NCBI GenBank assembly: GCA_003990745.1
Contig: RBNI01001355.1
Coordinates: 1-22,871 of the forward strand
Direction: 5' to 3'
DNA: 22,871 nt
DNA from: Jimgerdemannia flammicorona
Lineage: Eukaryota; Mucoromycota; Endogonomycetes; Endogonales; Endogonaceae
How positions within the stretch are numbered: the stretch's first letter is position 1; every line of letters starts with the position of its first letter. Shown here one piece after another: positions 8,422 through 16,522 of this stretch. Position numbers and translations under genes: made by a program. The notes under the pieces were generated by a model. That model worked only from the letters and a program-made list of their open reading frames with translations. It searched no databases and was not told where the DNA came from.

Positions 8422-8780
8422 TATAAGAGGGTTGCTTTTTAGGGTAACCGTTACGTAGTTCTGGAAGGATTTTCTGGAAGTTCTGGATATTCTGGAAGAC
8501 CGTTTTCTTATGGTCAAGATCAATTTTGTATGGAGTACGTCCTCTATGCTTATTGATTTCAAGATCAGGCTGACGTCTCAACCAAAGTCCCTTTTTTAGA
8601 CTAGTTCTGGGTGTTCAGGATTTTCCGTATTTCAGGAAGTTCAAGAAACTAAGACCAGCTTAGTTGAATCGGCGTATCGCTGCAGACAATACCCAATTAG
8701 GAAATTTTGTGATGGGCCTAAGAGTAGGATCTAACGGAGAGCGGATTTACTTAAGAGTGGTTTGGGGGTTATTAAATAGG

Positions 8781-8786
8781 TTTATT
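8781..8786 (-). terminator. Polyadenylation signal AATAAA in element B 3' LTR
   Basis: AATAAA on the minus strand, about 115 nt downstream of the TATA box. It is conserved at the same place in the 5' LTR (18860-18865) and in the opposite-strand solo LTR (13230-13235), which supports function as the R-region 3' end signal. Confidence 0.55.
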
Positions 8787-8901
8787 CGCTATTCATGATA
8801 TTGCTATACTAGGAGTAGTTGTGTGAAGGGATATTGTGGGGAAGTATTCAGGAATGTTCTTGTGTGTTCGAGTCTGAGATTCTGAGATCTGGAGGAGGGG
8901 G

Positions 8902-8909
8902 TATTTATA
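8902..8909 (-). promoter_or_regulatory. TATA box of element B 3' LTR
   Basis: TATAAATA on the minus strand in a strongly conserved block (AGTATAAATACCCC). It is preserved in the 5' LTR (18981-18988) and in the solo LTR (13095-13102). It separates the U3 ORF (upstream) from R-U5. Confidence 0.6.
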
Positions 8910-9098
8910 CTAGTGAGGGGCTATCTGGACTATGCTAGATATGGATATAGCACTAAGTGCTCTGCTGAGTCGAAATGCAGTCACATAGTACAAGAGTGAT
9001 CTGATATATCAAGAGCTCGTCTGACTGCTGAGTCAGTTCACAGTCACATTGTACAAGGCTAATCTAACTATATTATAACTGCTAAGCTATTTATAGGT

Positions 9099-10196
9099 TT
9101 AGGCACTGTCTGGATAGTCTTTGATGATATCACCATCGATGACCTCATCTTTGATAAAGTAGTCATCTAGGAAAAGTGGTTTGTGGATTACTTCTCCTTG
9201 TTGGCTGAGGTAATAATATATTGGAACTTCATCTTCATTCCACAGGATAGCATCGTCTGTATCATATGCTGGATAAGGTATTGGTGGGCGAAGGAGGGGT
9301 GCATTGTTTTTACTTTCATCAGATTCGCTGTCTGCATACCTTCTATAGGTTACAGCACTGTGAGTCACAGGGTTGTAGTAAGCTGGCGGCTGTGATTTGT
9401 GTCGCTCATACTCAGGTGGTGGAGTTGTTGGTTTGACTTCAAGGGTTGTCTGAAGGTACAGATTGTGTTCTCTGGTCTCTTCATTATAGTTGAAGTAATC
9501 AGGGGTGAATGCAGGTTGGTATTCATGCCAGTGGTCATTGTCCCAATAAGTCTCGTAGGCAGTTATGAACTGTTGTAAGTTCATCAGCAAGGTTGGCAGT
9601 GTGATCAGAGTTGGTAGAGATCCTTGGCTTGAGGTCATGTCAGCATTAGAGGGATCATTGTCTTCTGCTTTGTTCTCATCGAAGTGGATTATATCGTAGA
9701 TGTCCTTCATGGCATATCCAACTTGGGGCATTTGCAGGATATGGTCATCAGGGTGCAGGAAGGTTCTATCTGTGGTTTTAACATACTTGAGATACTTGTG
9801 GTTGAGTCCTTGTATCATGTCATCGATTTGACTGTAGGACAGAGTAGCAATCATTTTGCTGATAGTAACTCAGAGGCAGGGAATAAAGGTACTGTACTCA
9901 TAGAAGAGTTCTCGGTGTTTGCGGGCGATGAGCTTCTGGTGTTGAGACATCTGGGTAATGTCTGTATCTTGATGGTGTTCAACCATGTTTTCCAGGAGGC
10001 AGCCAATCTGGTAGTAGCTTGAGATTTGTCCAATCTGGTGGGCCTCGTTAAGCATATTCAGAGCATTCCATCAGGCTTCCACGAAGTAAAGGGGTACTAG
10101 GCTATGGATATTCATGAGGGGTAGAGGAGGTGTGGCTCAGTTGACAATGGTATTCCAAATGTCAGCGCGGATGTGGTTGTAGATCTCGGTGGTCAT
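9099..10196 (-). pseudogene. U3-encoded protein of element B, copy in 3' LTR
   Basis: One sense-strand frame of 365 codons from ATG 10196 to the stop at 9099, wholly inside U3. Three in-frame TGA codons interrupt it (10137-10139, 10071-10073, 9870-9872). The first two are CGA (Arg) in the 5' LTR copy, so the ancestor was open there. The N-terminal third looks helical (NEAHQIGQISSYYQIG, QMSQHQKLIARKHREL). The rest is acidic and rich in Pro, Tyr and Asp, with two PPxY motifs: PPEY (9408-9419) and PPAY (9378-9389). It ends in DGDIIKDYPDSA. No signal peptide, membrane segment, zinc finger or known enzyme motif was seen. I do not recognise the family. PPxY motifs are known ligands of WW domains such as those of Nedd4/Rsp5 ubiquitin ligases; that role here is inference. 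Confidence 0.75.
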
Positions 10197-10487
10197 ATTT
10201 GTGTATTTGGAAGTTGTAGTTGTTATTTTGTTTTGGTTCTCTATTTTGACGTATTCTCAGGGTTCGGTATATATGCATCTGTTCTTGATTAGTAAGATTC
10301 TGTTTGTGTGAACCTTGTGTTCTATGACTTTATATTGACTTAGCTTTGTGTGCTGTGACTTCTGTTTGACTCAGCTTTGTGATCGCACAGGTGATTTCCA
10401 GATTTTGTTCAGAGGTCATGTGCAATTTCAGTGGCTTGTTAAGAGGGTGACATGTAATTTCTGTGGCTTGGAGGTTGTACACTTACA

Positions 10488-10502
10488 ACTCTCCCCTTCT
10501 TA
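10488..10502 (-). other. Polypurine tract of element B
   Basis: On the minus strand AAGAAGGGGAGAGT directly precedes the TGTAAG start of the 3' LTR. This is the expected position and composition of the plus-strand primer of an LTR retrotransposon, and it confirms orientation. Confidence 0.85.
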
Positions 10503-10917
10503 GCTTTCGATGTCCTCGTCGGGGCCTTCTAATTTCATTCTAGTGTTGTTACACCATTTGGGAGGTCAAAAGTCCAGTAAAGTCCATTTTTTCAGAAAGT
10601 GGCATGCTCATAGTACAGTTGCCTAATGCATTGGATTCACACATTAAAGGGTCATATGTTCAATGCCATGTGCCGGAAGTGATTCTGACATCATTCACTG
10701 CTGGAGAATTTCCTCTAAGGAATCTTCTTAAATGTCTATGCCTCGTTTCTCACCAGTGGTACGGGGAGAATAGGCTTGCTTTCAGTTTTGCTATTTTTCC
10801 AGAGGGTTGGTATTCTTTTGTTCTGTCTTGCTGAGTTCTTGATTAGGTTCATAATAATTATAATGTTCAGGAGGGTAATATATGTTATATACTGATAGGT
10901 GCAGGAGTATTCAGTGT
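10503..10917 (-). other. Element B non-coding stretch between pol and polypurine tract
   Basis: About 415 bp after the polyprotein stop with no credible gene on the minus strand. On the plus strand 10601-10674 resembles a decayed tRNA or tRNA-derived SINE head (see findings), but the fold is poor. The 10604-10834 plus-strand frame has no recognisable domain. Confidence 0.5.
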
Positions 10918-12109
10918 TCAGTTGTTCAAGGAATCATATTCCTGAACTAAGTCAGTAGCATTCTGAAGATTGGTCTTGGGTTCCCATATTGCATCATGGA
11001 TCGGATAACCTTTCCATTTAATGAGATACTCAGGGTGGTTCTTGTGGCCACGTCTGTTGAGGATTTGTTCAACTTCGTATTCTTCCTGATCATTAATAAT
11101 GACAGGAGTAGGTGGTTTTGTAGTTTGGTTCAGGAATAGTTCATCATCATTATCATTGTATCACTTGAGATGTTGGACATTGAAGACTGGGTGAATCTTA
11201 ATGGTGTCTAGTAGTGCCAATTTGTAGAAGGTCGGAGAGACTTGTAAAATGACTTCAAATGGTCCAATGAACTTGCTGTTCAGCTTTGTAGATGGTCTGT
11301 ACTTGAGGTTGTCAACTCGGTATCCTCAGATGTCTAATAGAACTTTTTCTCCAATATCGAAGGTTTCTTCTCGGTGATGTTGGTTAATATACTGTGACTG
11401 TTGTTCTTGAGCTCGTGATAAATTCTCAATTGCAATCTGGCTTAGATTACGTATTCAGAGTAAGAATTCTTCAACAGCTTCGACTGTGGAGGTTTCTTCA
11501 GTGGTTCGGATGAGTGTCAGAGGAGTGTTTGGGTTTTGTCCAGTGTTGGTGAAGAATGGGGTCATTCCAAGATAGGCTTGCTTGCTGTTATTATAGGCAA
11601 ACTTGACTGCAGTGAGGTGTTCATGCTAATCATCTTGTCTGTAGGAGACATAGTTTCTTAGCATTTGTTCCAGAGTTCGGTTCATTCTTTCAGTTTGGCC
11701 ATCAGTTTTAGGGTGAAAGGCTGTAGATAGTGCAAGTTTCGTTCCAAGGTACATATGGAGGGCTTTCTAAAAATGGCTGGTAAATTTCGGGTCTCGGTCA
11801 CTAACAATGATCTTAGGAAGACCATGATAGTGGAAGATATTGTCAAACAAGAGTGTGGCTATGTCTGGTGTTGTTGCAGTGGTAGTGGTTGGTACAAAGT
11901 GAGCTTGTTTGCTGAGATAGTCCACAAAGACAACAATTGCATCTTTCCCATTCTTGGTTCGGGGTAGTTATATAATAAAGTCTATAGAGACTTGTTCCCA
12001 ATTAGCGGATGGTACTGGGATAGGGTGGAGTAGACCGGGTTTTGCTAGTGTTGAGGACTTGTTGTGTTGGCAGACATTACAGGAAGTGATGTAGGTCTTT
12101 AGCTGATCT
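10918..12109 (-). pseudogene. Element B integrase core, GPF module and chromodomain
   Basis: Continues the integrase after the solo LTR. First come the CC half of the HHCC finger (SCNVCQHNK, about 12065) and VSIDFI with the first catalytic Asp (11980-11982). VSDRDPKF follows with the second Asp (11797-11799), then [14 protein letters not shown] with the catalytic Glu (11689-11691). Next are FAYNNS, a GPF/Y module (KFIGPFEVI) and a C-terminal chromodomain at about 10930-11085 (EYEVEQILNRRGH, EYLIKWKGY, WEP). The chromodomain would steer insertion to chromatin carrying methylated histone H3. In-frame stops include TGA at Arg sites and TAG at Trp sites. The polyprotein stop is 10918-10920. Confidence 0.9.
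12105..12109. repeat. Target site duplication GATCT, left
   Basis: An exact 5-bp match to 13594-13598 on the other side of the solo LTR. Five bp is the usual duplication for Ty3/Gypsy integrases. Confidence 0.9.
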
Positions 12110-13593
12110 TGTAAGCGCACAACCTCCAAGCTACCAAAATCACATGGTATCCTTAGAACTAATTTGGAAACCACATGCGAGACTACAAAACAAGAGATCA
12201 TCTGGTTACACGAAATATGCCAGCAAGTACGAGAACCCACTGCCAAGATACAAGAATACTAGAAGAAGTACTACAACCATAAGACTGACTCTGAACCGCT
12301 ATAACTAGTTTGGTGTACTGTACTATTACAAAAGAAAACCGAAAGTACCAAACTCAAATTGAGACAAGAAGAACCCTATCTCATCTACCAAAAGGTTTAC
12401 GAACTGCACTTATCAACTCAAGACCAAGATACACTGCGACTATACAAGACCTCATTACTTAGTAGAAGCAAAACGCATTTGATCGCTCTATCTGTATCAC
12501 CTCCATTGGAGAGTGACGGACACTTCATCTGAACTCAAGAAAGCCGACAACATCAAAACCAATCTCAAGCCATCCACGTGACAGATATTACTACTAGAAA
12601 TTGCCTCAGATTACAGAAAATATCATTTCCAAGAGGTTTGAACTCCCAGCCGCGACATTGGGAGCCCTCGCCCTAGACAAGAATGGCCAGTCCTTGCAAA
12701 TGTGCCAGCAGACCAAAAAAAAAGAGAACCAAGACCTGTTATCCTTGTATAACCACCGCCACCAAAGACAGCCTTAATCCTACAAGAGATAGAAGTGACG
12801 ACATCTTGAAACTGATGATGTCAGAAGTCAGAAAACTGCTCAGACTTTGCCAGTGATGATGTCATCAATGGTGATGTCATCAAAGACTACCCAGACAGTG
12901 TGTAAACCTATAAATAGATTAGCAGTCATAGTATAGTTAGATTAGCCTTATACGACGTGACTGTGAACTGACTCAGCAGTCAGATGATCTCTTGATATGT
13001 CAGATCATACTTGTACTACGTGACTGCATTCCAACTCAGCAAAGCACTTAGTGCTACATCCATATCTAGCCTAGTCCAGATAGCCCCTCACTAGTATAAA
13101 TACCCCCTCCCCCAGACCTCAGAATCTCAGACTTGAACAGACTTGAACAATCTGAACACAACTTCTGAGCACTTCTCCACAATATCCCTTCACACAAATA
13201 CTCCTAGTATAGTAATATCATGAATAGCAAATAAACCTATTTAATAACCCACAAACCACTCTTAAGTAAATCCACTCCCCATTAGGTCCTACTCCTAACC
13301 CCATCACGAAATTTCCTAATTGGGTATTGTCTGCAGCGATACGTCAATTCAACTAAGCTGGTCTTAGTTTCTTGAATTTCCTGAAATATGGAAAATCCTG
13401 AACATCCAGAACTAGTCCGAAAAAGGACTTTGGTTGAGACGTCAACCCAATCTTGAAATCAATAAGCATAGAGGACATACTCTATACGAAATTGATCTTA
13501 ACCATAAGAAAACAGTCTTCCAGAATATCCAGAACTTCCAGAAAACCCTTCCAGAACTACATAACAGTTACCCTAAAAAGCAACCCTCTTACA
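12110..13593 (+). mobile_element. Solo LTR, + orientation, variant of element B LTR
   Basis: 1484 bp bounded by TGTAAGCGCACAACC and CCTCTTACA and flanked by GATCT on both sides. It is inverted relative to element B. The first ~20 bp and the last ~740 bp (12854-13593) match the B LTR, including TATAAATA (13095-13102), AATAAA (13230-13235) and the last codons of the U3 ORF (DVIKDYPDS then a stop at 12902-12904). The middle, about 12135-12850, shows no visible similarity to the B U3. No internal retrotransposon sequence remains, so it is a solo LTR, the product of LTR-LTR recombination. It inserted into the integrase of B. Confidence 0.92.
12134..12853 (+). other. Divergent U3 interior of the solo LTR
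   Basis: This segment replaces the B-type U3 ORF. One frame on + is protein-like for about 110 codons (12136-12480), with two or three stops: KQEIIWLHEICQQVREPTAK, KKYYNHKTDS, LKLRQEEPYLIYQKVYELHL. The pattern loosely recalls the C-terminal, SH3-like part of retroelement integrases, but I would not assign it. It is followed by a Lys/Gln-rich stretch, an A run near 12715-12723 and repeated GATGATGTCATCA motifs (about 12822-12884). Confidence 0.4.
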
Positions 13594-13598
13594 GATCT
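13594..13598. repeat. Target site duplication GATCT, right
   Basis: Partner of 12105-12109. Removing the solo LTR and one GATCT copy brings the integrase back into one frame across the HHCC finger. Confidence 0.9.
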
Positions 13599-14104
13599 GC
13601 CATGTGGGGCCAATAGAAGTTTTGGGAGATGACTTCATAGCATTTATCAAATCCTAAATGTCCAGCTATAGGGGCATCATGACATTCGAATAGGATAGTC
13701 CTTCGGAGGTCTCGGTTGTTTGGAACGTACAATCTGTCCTTATAGTAGATAGCATTATCTCTAAGTTGGTATTGGTTGTACCAGGTATGCTTGTCAGCAT
13801 CATTACTGTTCATGATTTCTCGGAGTGCTTGAGCTTCCTTATCATCAGTACATGCTGCAATAATTTGTTCCATGATGGAGTTTGTAACCATGGTGAGAGT
13901 TTGGATAACTTCTTCAATAGGTGGTCTGGAGATTACATTGGCAACAATGTTTTCCTTGCCAGGGCAGTACTGGATTTCATAGTCAAAGTTGGTAAGGACT
14001 TTCATCCATCTAGCTTGTTTTTGAGAAAGGGTAGCCTGGGTCTTGATGTTGACTAATGACTTATGGTCAGTCAATACAGTGAAGTGTGCTCCTTCTAGGT
14101 ATGG
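13594..14104 (-). pseudogene. Element B RNase H end and integrase zinc finger, first half
   Basis: RNase H C-terminal half (MTDHKSLVNI, then LSQKQARWMKVLTNFDYEIQY and PGKENIVANVISRPP; the family has VADALSR, so the catalytic Asp of the last motif is altered to Asn). It leads into the integrase N-terminus: FECHDAPIAGHLGFDKCYE gives the HH pair and NFYWPHMAD is interrupted by the solo LTR. The CC pair lies beyond it near 12065. The frame is open from 14074 to 13594. Confidence 0.85.
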
Positions 14105-14330
14105 TCACCATTTGATCAGAGTGTCTATGATGGCTAATATTTCCTTCTCGTGAGTTGTGTAGTTGATTTCAGCATCATTGAACTTGCGGGAGTGATAGGC
14201 CACAGGGTGTCCTTCTTGCATGAGTACTGCTCCAAGAGCTAGATCAGAGGCATCAGTGGTAACTTCATATGGTAGGGCAGGATTTGCCGCTTGAAGTACT
14301 GGAGTGGTTATCAAAGCATCCTTCAGTACT
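14105..14330 (-). CDS. Element B RNase H, N-terminal half
   Basis: Shows the catalytic TDASDLALGAVLMQ motif, VAYHSRKFNDAEINY and THEKEILAIIDTL with the catalytic Glu. It would remove the RNA strand and generate the polypurine primer. It is in the same frame as RT and integrase. A TAA lies just upstream (near 14331, from AF-stop-VLK, a position usually Gln or Glu). Confidence 0.88.
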
Positions 14331-15450
14331 TAGAAGGCAGTATCTTGTTCGGGTCCCCAATTTGCAAGATTGTTGAAGTCTTTCTCTTGTTTCATGGTCT
14401 AGGGTTGTTCTTCTTTCTTGCTATGCTTGGTCATTTGGGTAAGGGCAGTGGCAATTTTGGCAAAGTTGGCAACAAATCGTCTATAATAGTTTGCTAATCC
14501 CAGAAATGACTGGAGGTCTTTCAGCTTCTTGGGTCTGGGCCAATCTTTGATTGCAGAGATTTTGCTGGGGTCTACTTTGATTCCATTTGGTGTGACGATG
14601 TGTCCAAGGAACTAAATTTCTTTCAGGAGAAATTTGCACTTGCTGAGTTTTGCGAAGAGTCGGTTTTCTCGGAGTTTCAGTAGTACTAGCTCTAGGTGTT
14701 CAAGATGTTCCTCCAGAGTTTTGCTGAAGACTAGAATGTCATCAATATAGACAACAACGAATTTGTCCAGGTATGGATGCAGAATGGTATTCATCAGTGT
14801 CTGGAAGGTTGTAGGAGCATTAGTTAAGCCAAAGGGCATAACCAGGAATTCGAAATATCCATAGCGAGTTCAGAAGGCTGTCTTGTAGATGTCTTCTTCT
14901 TTCATAGCAATTTGCCAGTAACCATTTTGCAGGTCAAAAGAGCTCATAAATTGTAGGTTGGTAAGCCTATCAAATATTTCATCAATTCTGGGTAGTGGGC
15001 AACAGTTCTTGATGGTCTGTTCATTGAGGTCACGGTAATCAATGCACATTTGCAGGTCTCCTCCTTTCTTGACAACAAAGAGGACTGGTGCACCATAAGG
15101 TGATACACTGGGTCTGATGAATCCTTATTCCAGGAGTTCATCAATTTCTTTCTTGAGTGCATCAATTTCTCTTGGAGACATGTGGTAGATTGACTTGAAG
15201 GCTGGCTTCACATCTGGAATAGTCTTGATGGTATGGTCCACTGCTCGTTTGGGAGGTAGGCCTTTTGGGAGTTTCTTCGGAAATATGTCTCGGAATTTCT
15301 GGAGTAGTGGTCTGACATGGCTGTCAACTTTGGAAAAGTCTTCTTCAGAGTTCTCGGGTTCTCCTTTGGATGGGTGGATGGAGATGGCGAAGAGAGGGCA
15401 TTTCTTGGCTAATTTCTTAAGTTGTAGCTTGTTGATGTGGGTGATCTTTG
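14331..15450 (-). pseudogene. Element B reverse transcriptase
   Basis: Motifs in order: FRDIFPKKLPKGLPP and the HTIKTIPD lead, [72 protein letters not shown] and the catalytic YIDD at 14738-14749 ([11 protein letters not shown]). These are followed by [16 protein letters not shown] in the thumb. This is the typical Ty3/Gypsy RT that copies the genomic RNA into cDNA. In-frame stops: TAA near 15126 (Gln site), TGA near 14869 (Arg site), TAG near 14610 and TAG near 14401. Frame is constant throughout. Confidence 0.92.
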
Positions 15451-15860
15451 GTCCAGGGTCACTAGAGTTGAGTGGGTCCTTTTTGCCTTGCAGTTTGAAG
15501 TTGTGGCATTCTTTCTTGATGGTCAGAGAATGGTTTGCCCAATCGATCATAGGGTTCTCTTGTTTTAACCATGGAGTTCCAAGGATGATTTCATTGTCAG
15601 GGAGTGGTACAATCTGGAGGGTAACATGTACTCGATAGTCACCAATTCAAAAGAGTAGATTGCGGACTTCCTTGCTAATGACATGTGAGGTTCCATCAGC
15701 TGTAGCAACTGCTTGAGTTTGTTGTACCGGAGAGGTGAAGACCTTGAGTCTGTTGGCTGTTTCTTCATTGATGAAGTTGCCTGAGGCACCACTGTCTATC
15801 ATGATCTTAACAGGTGCTCAGTTGACAAAAGCTTTAAGTGTAAGCAGTTTGTCTGATCCA
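15451..15860 (-). pseudogene. Element B aspartic protease
   Basis: Retropepsin-type protease with DSG at 15788-15796 in IMIDSGASGNFINEET, ATADGT in the middle and LPDNEIILGTPWLKQENPMIDW at the end (the ILG.PWL motif). It would cut the polyprotein. A TGA replaces an expected residue near 15645 (LLF-stop-IGDY). It is in the same frame as dUTPase and RT. Confidence 0.85.
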
Positions 15861-15949
15861 ATGGTGGTGATTTCGATTGTAGGGGCTTTCCTTCTGTTAG
15901 TTCTTCTTTGAGCCAGTTCATTGATACAAGAGAAGCAATCATTAATCAT

Positions 15950-16480
15950 TTAGGAAGAGTACATTCTAATGCCATGGGGGCATCGGCTACTTGGTACATA
16001 TCCATCTTCTATTTTCTTGTAGAATTGTTCTTCTTTGTTCACAGTAAATTGGGCTGGGGCCTTGTTTGATAAATCAAATCCTTTGGATTCTCGGATAGTG
16101 GGTAGTAGTTCCAGGACTTCCTTGACTATCAGAGTTGACTCGATTTTTTCAAATAGGATCTGGGCAATACAGAAGCCTATAGGGATCTTGAAGGGTATCC
16201 AACTGTGGTTTCGGATGAGGACAATAATTTCGCCTGTGTAATCTTCATCGATGACTCCTCCTTCTACTGAGAGTCCTTTCAATGCTAGGCTGCTGCGACA
16301 GCATATTCTTCCAACATGTCCTTCAGGAATTTGGATACTGATTCCTGTGTAGACTTGCTTGACTTCTTGGTTAGAGACTGTAGCTTCTTTGGCTGCATAC
16401 AGGTCATATCCAGCTGCTTTTTGACTTCCTTTGGTTGGGGCCTTAGCAGTTTGTCTTAACTTGACAAAGTCTAGTGTTCT
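15950..16480 (-). CDS. Element B dUTPase domain
   Basis: A second dUTPase, between nucleocapsid and protease as in element A but clearly diverged. Motif 1 is KAAGYDLYAA, motif 2 RICCRSSLALKG (usual APRSS, here CCRSS), motif 3 GGVIDEDYTGEI (canonical, with substrate Asp and stacking Tyr), motif 4 IPIGFCIAQILF (GD changed to GF) and motif 5 region RESKGFDLSN. Odd residues in motifs 2 and 4 suggest reduced activity or recent mutation. After motif 5 there is a tail of about 35 residues (NKEEQFYKKIEDGY) before a stop near 15947-15952. The frame is open upstream to a TAG after the zinc knuckle. Confidence 0.88.
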   Translation of the reverse strand, partial: RTLDFVKLRQTAKAPTKGSQKAAGYDLYAAKEATVSNQEVKQVYTGISIQIPEGHVGRICCRSSLALKGLSVEGGVIDEDYTGEIIVLIRNHSWIPFKIPIGFCIAQILFEKIESTLIVKEVLELLPTIRESKGFDLSNKAPAQFTVNKEEQFYKKIEDGYVPSSRCPHGIRMYSS

Positions 16481-16522
16481 GGTGGTCAGATTGTTGAGGT
16501 GGTGCAGAGTGGTAACAGTTGC

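Larger units (their letters stand above)
8422..10487 (-). repeat. Element B 3' LTR (2066 bp)
   Basis: Matches 18501-20546 along its full length, differing mostly by transitions plus a few small indels (an 11-nt and a 6-nt segment near 9306 and 9380 are absent from the other copy). The ends are TATAAGAGGG (TG decayed to TA) and CTTACA. On the minus strand U3 is about 1.6 kb and contains a long ORF, followed by TATAAATA (8902-8909) and AATAAA (8781-8786), then about 360 bp to the end. This is far longer than usual fungal LTRs. Confidence 0.93.

Noticed and set aside
11968..12246. Single 92-codon minus-strand ORF crossing 12110
   Set aside because: Its first half is solo LTR sequence and only the part below 12109 is integrase; the start is an artefact of the insertion border.
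13434..13616. Small plus-strand ORF in the solo LTR, also present at 8393-8581 on the minus strand
   Set aside because: It lies in the R-U5 part and is repeated only because the LTR is repeated; copies differ by frame-breaking and non-conservative changes and no domain is seen.
15195..15638. Plus-strand ORF of 147 codons over element B
   Set aside because: Antisense to the RT lead and protease motifs; no domain of its own. The other + strand ORFs over elements A and B (for example 1300-1590, 2053-2400, 17048-17437) are rejected for the same reason.
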